Shown in pieces: positions 35,351 to 43,388 of a stretch of 64,000 nucleotides of DNA (within the stretch, counting starts at the first letter, position 1; each line of letters starts with the position of its first letter). Both the position numbers and the translations under genes were made by a program. Under the pieces are notes generated by a model, which was given only the letters and a program-made list of their open reading frames with translations, made no database searches and was not told the DNA's origin. The DNA is from Tessaracoccus sp. OS52 (GTDB lineage: Bacteria > Actinomycetota > Actinomycetes > Propionibacteriales > Propionibacteriaceae), in NCBI RefSeq assembly GCF_020687685.1, contig NZ_JAJEWM010000001.1, positions 1,860,001 to 1,924,000 of the forward strand, in the 5' to 3' direction.

Positions 35351-37270
35351 GTGGAGCACATCTGGCTGTCCCTCACCCAGGCCCTGGCGACGCTCGACCC
35401 CGCGGGCTACCTCGCGATCGTCGCAGTCGTGGCCGCCGTGTGCCAGTGGCTGGCCTGGCAGCTGCGCGTGCCCTCCATCCTGCTGCTGCTTGTGGTCGGA
35501 TTCGGCCTCGGCCAGCTCGTGGGGCCAGACGCGATCCTGGGGCGCGACGTGCTGTTCGGCGGCGTCACGCTAGCCGTCGGGATCATCCTGTTCGAGGGCA
35601 GCATGTCACTGCGGCTGCGCGACGCCCGGGACCTGGGCCGTCCCTTGCTGCGCCTGTTCACGATCACCGTCGTCATCGCCTGGGCGCTCATCACCGCGGC
35701 GGCCTGGTTGCTCGGGTTCCAGCTCGAGATCGCCCTACTGGTCGGCGCCATCCTCGTGGTCACCGGGCCCACCGTCATCGCCCCGATCCTGCGAACGCTT
35801 CGGCCCACCCGGAGGGTCGGGGCGCTGCTGAAATGGGAAGGCATCGTGGTGGACCCGATCGGGGCGATCCTCGCCGTCCTGGTCTTTCAAGGGGTGCTTG
35901 CCGGCCGGGGCGGCGATGCCCTGCCCCAGCTCGTCGGCTCCCTGGCGCTGACCGTGGCGGTCGCGTCGGTCCTTGGCCTGGGGTTGGGCTTCGCACTGGA
36001 ACAATTGGTCAAGCGACATCTGATCCCCGACTTCCTGCACGGTGTGGTCTTCCTGTCCGTGGCGATCGGCGCCCTCGCGGCCTCCAACGCCATCCAGCCG
36101 GAAAGCGGCCTGCTCACCGTGACGGTGCTCGGCATCTACCTGGGCAACCGCCCGGGTCTCCACCTGCGGCATGTGCAGGAGTTCACCGAGCACCTCCAGG
36201 TCCTGCTCGTGGGGGGCCTGTTCTTGATCCTCGCGGGCCGGATCGCCCCCGCCGAGGTCCTGGCCGTCGCGCCTGAGGGCCTGTTGTTCGTGGCCCTACT
36301 CGTGGTGGTGGTGCGGCCGGTGAGCATTCTGCTGGGGCTGTGGGGAACCAACGTGTCCCGGGAGGAACGCGGACTGCTGGCGTTCATGGCTCCGCGGGGC
36401 ATCGTCGCGGCGGCGGTGGCGAGCATCTTCGGCCTCGAGTTCCTCCACGCGGCCGAGCGTGCCGTCGAGGAGGCGGTTCTGGCCTCCGGGGAGGAGGCCG
36501 AAAGGTTGCGTGAGAGAGCCACCAATCTGGCCGTCCTTTCCGAGCAGGCAGCCGACGTGGTCCCGTTGGTGTTCCTGGTGATCGTCTGCACCGTGGCGAT
36601 CTACGGCCTCGGCGTCGGACGCCTCGCAGAGCGGCTCGGGCTGGCCACCACGTCGCCTCAGGGAGTGTTGTTCGTGGGCGGGGCCAGGTGGATCGTCGAG
36701 ATGGCCAAGACCTTGGACGAGGCAGACGTCACGACGACGATCGTGGACCGCGAGTACGCCAGACTCTCGGCGGCCAGGCGTGCGGGGCTGAAATCGGTCA
36801 CAGCAAACATCCTGAGTGACTACGCGGTCAAGGACATGGAACTGGCGGGGATCAGGACGCTCATCGCCGCCACCCCCGACGACGAGGTCAACGCGACTGC
36901 GGCCCGCGAGTTCGCACACGTCCTGGGGCGCGCCAACGTCTTCCAGCTTCAGCGCCCGGAGGAGAAGAGCAGCCTCGGTGGAGCGCGAACCAAGGCCGCA
37001 TCTCACCTGAACGCCAGGATCTGCTTCCAGCCAGCCCGAACTCACGAGGAGCTGGAGGACTTGATGGACCGCGGATTCGTCGTCAAGAGGACGAAGCTGA
37101 CACCGGAGTTCACCCTTGCGGACTTCCATTCACGCTGGGGCGACGACGTCGTGCTCCTGTTCACGCTCGAGGATGGCCAGGTTCAGGTGGTGACAGCAGA
37201 GAGCAAGCTGAAGGGCGACGGAATCACGTTGGTCGCGCTGGTGCCGGGCCAGGCAACGGGCCACTCCTAG
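35351..37270 (+). CDS. CPA1-type Na+(K+)/H+ antiporter with C-terminal TrkA-N-like domain
   Basis: 639 residues. The first ~410 residues have 11-13 membrane segments of the NhaP/CPA1 family, including VVTGPTVIAPILRT and WEGIVVDPIGAILA, the latter with the conserved transport Asp, and the FMAPRGIVAAAVASI segment. Residues ~440 on form a Rossmann-like domain (GVLFVGGARWIVEMAK) and a further part resembling TrkA-C, which may sense NAD(H) or nucleotides. The start is a GTG with CATGGT 6 nt upstream; upstream codons in this frame show no homology. It overlaps the sulfurtransferase end by four bases. Confidence 0.85.
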   Translation: MEHIWLSLTQALATLDPAGYLAIVAVVAAVCQWLAWQLRVPSILLLLVVGFGLGQLVGPDAILGRDVLFGGVTLAVGIILFEGSMSLRLRDARDLGRPLLRLFTITVVIAWALITAAAWLLGFQLEIALLVGAILVVTGPTVIAPILRTLRPTRRVGALLKWEGIVVDPIGAILAVLVFQGVLAGRGGDALPQLVGSLALTVAVASVLGLGLGFALEQLVKRHLIPDFLHGVVFLSVAIGALAASNAIQPESGLLTVTVLGIYLGNRPGLHLRHVQEFTEHLQVLLVGGLFLILAGRIAPAEVLAVAPEGLLFVALLVVVVRPVSILLGLWGTNVSREERGLLAFMAPRGIVAAAVASIFGLEFLHAAERAVEEAVLASGEEAERLRERATNLAVLSEQAADVVPLVFLVIVCTVAIYGLGVGRLAERLGLATTSPQGVLFVGGARWIVEMAKTLDEADVTTTIVDREYARLSAARRAGLKSVTANILSDYAVKDMELAGIRTLIAATPDDEVNATAAREFAHVLGRANVFQLQRPEEKSSLGGARTKAASHLNARICFQPARTHEELEDLMDRGFVVKRTKLTPEFTLADFHSRWGDDVVLLFTLEDGQVQVVTAESKLKGDGITLVALVPGQATGHS

Positions 37271-38088
37271 GCGACGGCGCGTCCGGGGGTGTTGCTCCAC
37301 TGGGACCACGAGCCGGGAAAGAGTGCGGCCTCGAACCCGGCGAGTTCCAGCGCGGCGATGGCGTGTGCGGCGTTGACCCCTGACCCGCAGTAGGCGGCGA
37401 CGGGGCGGGAATCGTCCACGCCGGCTGCCGTGAGGCGCTCACGGATGACCCTCGGCGGCAGGAACCGGCCGTCGGCGGCCAGGTTGTCCAGGTTGGGAGC
37501 GTTGATGGCATCGGGGATGTGGCCTGCGACCGGGTCGATGGGCTCCACCTCGCCCCGGTATCTCTCGGGGGCCCGCACGTCCAGCAGCGTGCCCTGCTCG
37601 GGGAAACGGGCAGCAGCGTCGATGTCGATGACAGGCATGTGACCCCACGACAGTTCCACCGTCCCCGCGGTGGGCTCCACCGGTCCTGACTCGACCGCTC
37701 CCCCTGCCACCCGCCAGGCCGCGAGGCCGCCGTCGAGGATACGTACGCGCTCATGCCCGGCGTGACGCAGCAGCCACCAAGCGCGCGCGGCGGGGACCCC
37801 CGTGTTCTCGTCGTAGACGACGACGTCGTCGCCATCGTCGAGTCCCCAGCGCCGCGCAGCGGCCTGCAGGTCCTCGGGTGAGGGCAGCGGGTGGCGGCCA
37901 TCTGCCGGCTCGCCATGCGAGGACAGCTCGGTCTCAAGGTCGACGTAGACGGCGCCCGGAAGGTGCGCGTCGAGAAAGCGGGGCATGCCGTCGGGCTGCT
38001 GGAGTGACCAGCGCACGTCGAGGATGCGCGGCCGGCCGCCGGCAACCAGGTCTGCCTGCAGTTCGGCGGCGGAGATCAGTGTGGACAT
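37267..38088 (-). CDS. sseA: Thiosulfate/3-mercaptopyruvate sulfurtransferase
   Basis: 273 residues with two rhodanese domains. The N-terminal domain includes ILDVRWSL, HLPGAVYVDLETELS and VVVYDENTGVPAARAWWLL; the C-terminal domain carries the active-site Cys in AYCGSGVNAAHAIAAL. The CGSGV loop is closer to mercaptopyruvate sulfurtransferases than to the CRKGVT of thiosulfate types. It moves sulfane sulfur to an acceptor such as thioredoxin or cyanide. The ATG at 38088 has TATCGT 7 nt upstream. Confidence 0.92.
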   Translation of the reverse strand: MSTLISAAELQADLVAGGRPRILDVRWSLQQPDGMPRFLDAHLPGAVYVDLETELSSHGEPADGRHPLPSPEDLQAAARRWGLDDGDDVVVYDENTGVPAARAWWLLRHAGHERVRILDGGLAAWRVAGGAVESGPVEPTAGTVELSWGHMPVIDIDAAARFPEQGTLLDVRAPERYRGEVEPIDPVAGHIPDAINAPNLDNLAADGRFLPPRVIRERLTAAGVDDSRPVAAYCGSGVNAAHAIAALELAGFEAALFPGSWSQWSNTPGRAVA

Positions 38089-38095
38089 TGCCGTC

Positions 38096-38101
38096 ACGAT
38101 A
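38096..38101 (-). promoter_or_regulatory. Leaderless -10 box of sseA
   Basis: TATCGT on the minus strand, 7 nt before the ATG at 38088. Confidence 0.55.
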
Positions 38102-38115
38102 CCCGGCCAGTCGGC

Positions 38116-39405
38116 CTACCTGCGCACGCGTGGAACCGGGGACGTCCGGGTCATCCCGGCCGGCCCGACGGTGTACTTGCGCCCCAGGGGCGACGTCCAG
38201 CAGAAGTGCCCGTAGTTGGTCTTCTCCACCCGCCAGGCGCCAAGCGTCTTGGCCCGATGCACCAGGCGGGACAGGGGTGCGAGGTTGTCGATCCCCGTCT
38301 GACCGGGCTGCCAACCGGTTCCCCTCGCGAAGGGAGCCACGTGGTCCAGATCCAGCGACTTCGAGTACAGCGAGCTGAACGGGAAGACCTCCGCCGGAGA
38401 GCGCCGATGGACGGCGTCGCGGATGCGCTGCGGGATCTCATACGAGTCCACCGCGGCCACCGTTGCGTCATCCACGACCGGCCGGAGGGTGACGTTGGTG
38501 CCGGAGAGGAACTCGGGCAGCGAGGCGGTGGTCAGTGGCCCCAGGCCGTCGATCCGCGCGACGCCGGAATCCGGCTCCGCCAGTGTCCTCTCGGACAGGT
38601 GGACGTAGACGACGGTGCGCCCGCGATTGCGGCCGCGCCCGCCGCTTGCAGGCGCGCCGGCGGTGGTTGGCCCGGACCCCTCGAGCCAGGCCAGGGCGGC
38701 TGCGGGGTCCGCGAGCAGCCCGAGCGCTGATGCCCGACGCTGCTGGCGGCTGCGCTCATCCCCAGCCTCCGCCATCGCGCAGGCCAACTCGTTCAACGTC
38801 TTGTCCAGCGCCTTCGCGTCCCTCGACGCCAGGCGCGCGTACATGTCGGCCGAGCCGGCGTCGTGGTTCCCGATGAACACCTCACGACCGTCGCGGGCCT
38901 GTTCCTCGCGACGGCGCAACAGTTCCGGATCCGCCTGCGCGACCAGGCCCCTCATGATCCGCTTCAGCCTGGGGAACGCCACCCTGCCGACCTTGAAGGC
39001 GATCTGCTGGTCCACCCACGCGGCCGCTTCCGCGCTGAGACTGCTGGCCAGGTCAACCAGACGGGCCGCCTGCCATCTGGGAATGGCGCCACGGCAATAG
39101 GCATCCCAGATGCCCGGATGCCGATGCTTGAGGTTCAGCACGTCCGCCACCATCTCCAAGGCGGTCCGACGCGACATCCCGAGTGCCGGCCCCAGCTCAA
39201 GGGAGAGGAACTCCGAGACGCCGGGGGTGCCGTCGTCGCCGGGATGGATGGTCTTCTCGGCGAGCTCAGGCACAAGCGCGTCCATGTTCACCGAGTAGGA
39301 CTCGGCGAGTTCGGCAAGGGCGATGGACTGGCGGACCTCGGCTGCCCTGATCAGGCGCGCCTCATCCTGAACTCTCTCCAGCGCGTCGGCCGCGAACTCT
39401 TTCAT
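38116..39405 (-). CDS. DUF222-HNH endonuclease-family protein
   Basis: 429 residues. The N-terminal ~300 residues are the helical DUF222 region; the C-terminal part has the HNH nuclease signature DLDHVAPFARGTGWQPGQTGIDNLAPLSRLVHRAKT (His, Asn, His in order). These proteins occur in many copies in actinobacterial genomes, often at mobile-element-like 13E12 loci, and their DNA target is unknown. No repeats or attachment sites are seen around this copy. A GACAAT stands 6 nt before the ATG and could be the -10. Confidence 0.88.
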   Translation of the reverse strand: MKEFAADALERVQDEARLIRAAEVRQSIALAELAESYSVNMDALVPELAEKTIHPGDDGTPGVSEFLSLELGPALGMSRRTALEMVADVLNLKHRHPGIWDAYCRGAIPRWQAARLVDLASSLSAEAAAWVDQQIAFKVGRVAFPRLKRIMRGLVAQADPELLRRREEQARDGREVFIGNHDAGSADMYARLASRDAKALDKTLNELACAMAEAGDERSRQQRRASALGLLADPAAALAWLEGSGPTTAGAPASGGRGRNRGRTVVYVHLSERTLAEPDSGVARIDGLGPLTTASLPEFLSGTNVTLRPVVDDATVAAVDSYEIPQRIRDAVHRRSPAEVFPFSSLYSKSLDLDHVAPFARGTGWQPGQTGIDNLAPLSRLVHRAKTLGAWRVEKTNYGHFCWTSPLGRKYTVGPAGMTRTSPVPRVRR

Positions 39406-39449
39406 GCTCCAATTGTCCCACGAAAGAGGGTCAGATTGGAACACCTGTT

Positions 39450-40079
39450 CTATATTTTCTGTTCCTTGCCCAATGCTTCGAGTACTTCGAGCGGGGACTC
39501 GACGTCGCCGCGCCAGGCCTCGATTCCCTCCCGGACAGCCAGAACGGCCACCACCAAGGCGGCGACCGAGTCAGCCCACGCCCATCCGAACAGGGAGTTC
39601 AGCACGAGCCCCACCAGGACGGAGGCCGAGAGGTAGACGCACAGCAGCAACTGCTTGGCATCGGCCTGCACACTGCGGGAGCCGAGTTCTCGCCCGGTGC
39701 GGAACTCGAGCCAGGCGGCGGCCGGCATCACGACCAGGCTGAGGGAAGCAATCGCGATACCCATGGGGCTGTGTTCCACCTCACCGAATCCGGAGAGGGC
39801 GAGGACCGCGTCCACGCTCACGTAGGCGGCGAGCGCGAAGAAGGCGATCCCGATGGCCCGGACGGTCACCTTCTCCCAGCGCTCCGGGTCCCTCCGTGTG
39901 AACTGCCAGGCGACGGCGACCGCGGACGTGACCTCTATCACTGAGTCCAGCCCGAAGCCGATGAGGGCTGCCGACGAGGCGAGCGTGCCGGCCCACAGGG
40001 CGACGATCGCCTCGACCACGTTGTACGCGATGGTGAATGCGACGATGAGTCGCACCCGACGATGCAGCGCCTCCGTCAC
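39450..40079 (-). CDS. Small CDF-like cation transporter
   Basis: 209 residues with five to six membrane segments and no C-terminal domain. LIGFGLDSVIEVTSA and FGWAWADSVAALVVAV are the CDF-type repeats with Asp residues that could hold metal. Shorter than usual CDF proteins (~300). Its stop-adjacent start overlaps the small upstream gene by four bases. It is the third CDF-type gene in the window. Ion specificity unknown. Confidence 0.75.
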   Translation of the reverse strand: MTEALHRRVRLIVAFTIAYNVVEAIVALWAGTLASSAALIGFGLDSVIEVTSAVAVAWQFTRRDPERWEKVTVRAIGIAFFALAAYVSVDAVLALSGFGEVEHSPMGIAIASLSLVVMPAAAWLEFRTGRELGSRSVQADAKQLLLCVYLSASVLVGLVLNSLFGWAWADSVAALVVAVLAVREGIEAWRGDVESPLEVLEALGKEQKI

Positions 40080-40279
40080 TTGTCCCCTTCGCTGGCGTCC
40101 GGCTCGGGATCATCGTCCTTGGGTGGCACGACGATGGTGACTCTGCCGGACTCGAAGTCGATCAACTGCGGACCGCCAGGGGCCCCGTCGGGCGACTCCA
40201 CGAAGAAGACCTTCTCAAGATCTCGTTGCTCGCGGACGTGCTGCATCCCTGGCTGGAAGATGGAGAAGAAGTCGGTCAT
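40076..40279 (-). CDS. Small protein of unknown function, coupled to the CDF-like gene
   Basis: 67 residues. It begins MTDFFSIFQPGMQHVREQRDLEKV and continues into a short conserved-looking beta segment (GGPQLIDFESGRVTIVVP), ending with an acidic tail. No family recognised. AGGAGG lies five bases upstream of the ATG, and TATAGT is at 40302-40307 as -10. The four-base overlap with the CDF-like gene supports translation and a joint role. Confidence 0.7.
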   Translation of the reverse strand: MTDFFSIFQPGMQHVREQRDLEKVFFVESPDGAPGGPQLIDFESGRVTIVVPPKDDDPEPDASEGDK

Positions 40280-40301
40280 TGGCGCCTCCTGGGATGCACT
40301 G

Positions 40302-40307
40302 ACTATA
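40302..40307 (-). promoter_or_regulatory. -10 box of the small-protein/CDF operon
   Basis: TATAGT on the minus strand, next to a 12-bp palindrome and giving a leader of about 15-20 nt with AGGAGG. Confidence 0.55.
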
Positions 40308-40319
40308 CGTCTGGAGACG
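40308..40319. promoter_or_regulatory. 12-bp palindrome between divergent promoters
   Basis: CGTCTGGAGACG, perfect in CGTCT-GG-AGACG form, between the minus-strand TATAGT and the plus-strand TAGTGT boxes; a candidate operator for both sides. Confidence 0.5.
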
Positions 40320-40326
40320 CCCGCAC

Positions 40327-40332
40327 TAGTGT
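40327..40332 (+). promoter_or_regulatory. Leaderless -10 box of the glycosyltransferase gene
   Basis: TAGTGT, 6 nt before the ATG at 40339. Confidence 0.5.
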
Positions 40333-40338
40333 GTGGCG

Positions 40339-41619
40339 ATGACGCCCGTCCAAGGATCGTACGGGAAGCCCCTGACCTACCTGGTGGCCAGCACAGCCAT
40401 CACGGCCCACACCCTCAACGCCAGCAAGCTCGTCACCGGCCTCGTGGGTGCGGGTCATCGCGTTCTCTGGTACGCCGCCGACCGCTTCGCCGACCAGGTC
40501 GCGCGCTGCGGGGCTGAGCACCTGTCGGCTTCCGGGGACACGTCCGCTGGGTTCGAGACCGGTCTGGCTTCATCACGGACAGGTGAATTGCGACGCGTCC
40601 GCAGCCTCTACCGCGACCAGGTGGTGGGCAGGGCGGCGGCGCAACTCGGGGAACTGCGCAGCCTCGCCGGTGGGCTCGGCGTGGACGCGGTGCTGTCCGA
40701 CACCCTCATCCCGGCGGCCGGCCTGTTCGCCGTCGGATGGGGAGTGCCGTGGGCCACCTTCGGCGACGGGCCGCTGTTGTGGTGGGACGAGGACACTCCC
40801 CCGTTCGGAACCGGCCTGCCCCCGCTGGGCGGCCCGGCTGGGCGCCACCGCAACCGCCATGTCCAGGCCGCGATCGATCGCTGGGTCTTCGATCCGCTGT
40901 TCGGTGACCTCCACGACCTCCGGCGCGCGGTGGGTGCGGAGCCCGCCACCTCCTGGCGTCACGCGACGATGTCGTCGCAGCTGCACCTGCAGGGCTGCAC
41001 ACCTGGATTCGAGTACCCGCGGCAGAACCTGCCCGCCGAAATCCGCTTCGTGGGCGCGCTCGGCCCCGCGCACGCCGTCGGCGACCCCCTGCCTCCGCGC
41101 CTGGCACGCGCAAACCGCAGCCGACCGCTCGCGCTGGTCACGCAGGGGACCCTGAGGCCGGACCTTCGGGAGCTGGTGCTGCCCGCGGCGCAGGCGCTGG
41201 TGGCTGAGGGTTTCGACGTGCTGGTTGCGGGCGTCGGCGACGGGACGTGGAACCGCTGGCCCGGCCGCGTCACCGCCATGAGCCGTGTGGACTACGTCGG
41301 CGCACTGGCGGAGGCCGACCTGTTCGTCACGAACGGCGGATACACGGGCGTGACGCTCGCCGTCGATGCCGGGGTTCCGATCGTGCAGGCGGGCAACTCC
41401 GAGGAGAAGCCGGACATCGGAGCGCGGGTGGCCTGGGCGGGCGTCGGTGCCAGCCTGCGCACCACCCGGCCACCGGCGTGGTTGCTGCGCCGCACCATCC
41501 GGCGGGTCATGACCTCGGCCAAACGGCGAAGGGCCTCCGAGCGCCTCGCTCGCGAAAGCCGTAGCTACGACGCCGCGACGCTCGGGGCGCAGTTGCTCGG
41601 TGAACTCGTCCGGGCCTGA
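40339..41619 (+). CDS. GT1/UGT-type glycosyltransferase
   Basis: 426 residues with a GT-B layout. The N-terminal half has YLVASTAITAHTLNASKLVTGLVGAGHRVLWYA, the acceptor-side motif. The C-terminal half has LALVTQGTLRP and DLFVTNGGYTGVTLAVDAGVPIVQAGNSEEKPDIGARVAWAG, the nucleotide-sugar motif of MGT/UGT enzymes. Acts on a small lipophilic acceptor; donor and acceptor unknown. Typical activities include macrolide or flavonoid glycosylation. No biosynthetic cluster surrounds it. The start at 40339 follows a leaderless TAGTGT. Confidence 0.88.
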   Translation: MTPVQGSYGKPLTYLVASTAITAHTLNASKLVTGLVGAGHRVLWYAADRFADQVARCGAEHLSASGDTSAGFETGLASSRTGELRRVRSLYRDQVVGRAAAQLGELRSLAGGLGVDAVLSDTLIPAAGLFAVGWGVPWATFGDGPLLWWDEDTPPFGTGLPPLGGPAGRHRNRHVQAAIDRWVFDPLFGDLHDLRRAVGAEPATSWRHATMSSQLHLQGCTPGFEYPRQNLPAEIRFVGALGPAHAVGDPLPPRLARANRSRPLALVTQGTLRPDLRELVLPAAQALVAEGFDVLVAGVGDGTWNRWPGRVTAMSRVDYVGALAEADLFVTNGGYTGVTLAVDAGVPIVQAGNSEEKPDIGARVAWAGVGASLRTTRPPAWLLRRTIRRVMTSAKRRRASERLARESRSYDAATLGAQLLGELVRA

Positions 41620-41630
41620 GGGCCCGGAGG

Positions 41631-42245
41631 CTAGGCGTCCATTCCCGAGCGGGCGTGGTTGTGGTGCTCCACCAGGGCGCGCGCTGCCAGCGCGGCGAAC
41701 TCCTCCGCGCTGATGCGCCCGCGCAGTTCCGTGCGGTAGACCTCGCGGTCCTCGTGGTACGCGTCAGCGACCGCGGGATGGGACTTCAACACGCTGACCA
41801 CCCGGTCGTCCTCCTCGTCGACGTCGAGGTCCAGGTACGGCTTGGCGTCGTCGTCCAGCCCGATCTCCCAGCCGTCGTGGTTCTCCAGCCAGACGTAGCC
41901 CGCCAGTTCCTCCGCCGTGATCGGTTCGAAGGCCTCGTCCTCGAGGTAGCTGACCTGTTGCCAGAGCGACGGGCCCGCACCCAACGCCGCCCGCACTCCC
42001 GGTGACCCGAGAAAATCCTCCAGTCGATACGACTCGCTGTCGCGTTCCTGATCTTCCAACTTCACGACTTCCGTATCCTGACTGCCTGCCGTCATCCTGC
42101 CCGCCAGGATTCCGATCACGTTGCCCACGCCCAGTACCACCCCGACCCAGAACCAGACCCCGCGCGCCTCCCAGTAGATCAGGACAAGCGCCACGCAAGC
42201 CGCCAAAGCGATTCCGCGCATCAAAGGACTGCGCATGATATTCAT
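41631..42245 (-). CDS. Membrane protein of unknown function
   Basis: 204 residues. Two hydrophobic segments near the N terminus (about residues 8-26 and 30-48) are followed by a highly acidic cytoplasmic part with a central Trp/Tyr-rich block (ELAGYVWLENHDGWEIGLDDDAKPYLDLDVDEEDD). No family recognised. Its ATG at 42245 has TAGCGT 7 nt upstream. It is followed (convergently) by the glycosyltransferase gene 11 bp away. Confidence 0.7.
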   Translation of the reverse strand: MNIMRSPLMRGIALAACVALVLIYWEARGVWFWVGVVLGVGNVIGILAGRMTAGSQDTEVVKLEDQERDSESYRLEDFLGSPGVRAALGAGPSLWQQVSYLEDEAFEPITAEELAGYVWLENHDGWEIGLDDDAKPYLDLDVDEEDDRVVSVLKSHPAVADAYHEDREVYRTELRGRISAEEFAALAARALVEHHNHARSGMDA

Positions 42246-42252
42246 GGGGCGC

Positions 42253-42258
42253 ACGCTA
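42253..42258 (-). promoter_or_regulatory. Leaderless -10 box of the membrane protein gene
   Basis: TAGCGT on the minus strand, 7 nt before the ATG at 42245. Confidence 0.55.
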
Positions 42259-42295
42259 CACGCCCGTGGGTCACGACGTCGGGGGTATGGCGCGG

Positions 42296-43369
42296 CTACA
42301 CGTTGAAGCGGAACTCGACGACGTCGCCGTCGGCCATGACGTAGTCCTTGCCCTCGAGACGGACCTTGCCGGCCGCCTTCGCCGCAGCCATCGAACCGGC
42401 CGCCATGAGGTCGTGGAAACTGACCACCTCGGCCTTGATGAAGCCCTTCTGGAAGTCCGTGTGGATGACGCCCGCAGCTTCGGGGGCCGTCGCGCCCTTG
42501 GGGATGGTCCAGCCGCGCGACTCCTTCGGCCCCGCAGTGAGGTAGCTCTGGAGGCCGAGGGTGTCGTAGCCGACCCGGGCCAGCACGTCGAGGCCCGGCT
42601 CCTCCACGCCCATCTCGGCGAGGAACTCGCGGGCCTCGTCCTCCTCCATCTCGACCAGCTCGGACTCGAACTTGGCGTCGAGGAAGATCGCCTCGGCGGG
42701 GGCCACAAGCTCGCGCATGCGGTCCTTGAGCGCCTCGTCGGCCAGTTCGTCCTGGTCGCAGTTGAACACGTAGATGTAGGGCTTGGACGTCAGCAGGAAC
42801 AGGTCGCGCAGTTCGTCCAGGTCCAGCCCCGCGGAGCGGACGCCCTTGCCTGCCTCCAGCGCGTCCTTCGCGGCCTGGTACGCGGCGAGCTTGGGCTGCG
42901 ACTCCTTCTTGATCCGCGCCTCCTTCTCGACGCGCGGGAGCGCCTTCTCGACGGTGGCGAGGTCCGCGAGGATCAGTTCCGTGGCAATGACCTCGATGTC
43001 GCTGGCGGGGTCCACGCGGCCGTCGACGTGGGTGACATCCTCGTCCTGGAACACGCGCGTGACCTGGCAGATGGCGTCGGCCTCGCGGATGTTGGCCAGG
43101 AACGCGTTGCCCATGCCTTCACCCTGGGAGGCACCCTTCACGATGCCTGCGATGTCGACGAAACTCACCGTCGCGGGAACGATCCGTTCGGAGTTGAACA
43201 CCTTCGCCAGCTGGGGCAGCCGGTCGTCGGGGACCCCGACCACCCCGACGTTCGGCTCGATCGTCGCGAACGGGTAGTTCGCCGCGAGCACGTCGTTGCG
43301 GGTCAGTGCGTTGAACAGGGTTGACTTGCCGGCATTCGGGAGGCCGACGATTCCAATGGTGAGTGCCAC
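42296..43369 (-). CDS. ychF: Redox-regulated ATPase/GTPase YchF
   Basis: 357 residues, usual length. G1 loop GLPNAGKSTLFN at residues 8-19; the DIAGIVKGASQGEGMGNAFL switch region; an inserted coiled-coil between them; and the C-terminal TGS domain (GWTIPKGATAPEAAGVIHTDFQKGFIKAEV). YchF binds ATP more than GTP and associates with ribosomes. The NxxE specificity motif appears as NCDQ here. The start is a GTG at 43369 with TACACT 8 nt upstream. Confidence 0.95.
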   Translation of the reverse strand: MALTIGIVGLPNAGKSTLFNALTRNDVLAANYPFATIEPNVGVVGVPDDRLPQLAKVFNSERIVPATVSFVDIAGIVKGASQGEGMGNAFLANIREADAICQVTRVFQDEDVTHVDGRVDPASDIEVIATELILADLATVEKALPRVEKEARIKKESQPKLAAYQAAKDALEAGKGVRSAGLDLDELRDLFLLTSKPYIYVFNCDQDELADEALKDRMRELVAPAEAIFLDAKFESELVEMEEDEAREFLAEMGVEEPGLDVLARVGYDTLGLQSYLTAGPKESRGWTIPKGATAPEAAGVIHTDFQKGFIKAEVVSFHDLMAAGSMAAAKAAGKVRLEGKDYVMADGDVVEFRFNV

Positions 43370-43388
43370 AAGCGAGCAGTGTACGCGC

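Noticed and set aside
38116-39405. HNH/DUF222 gene as part of a mobile element or intein
   Set aside because: No flanking repeats, integrase, attachment site or split host gene; such proteins are common single genes in actinobacteria.
40339-41619. Secondary-metabolite cluster around the glycosyltransferase
   Set aside because: Neighbours are a CDF-like transporter, an unknown membrane protein and ychF; no biosynthetic enzymes are present.
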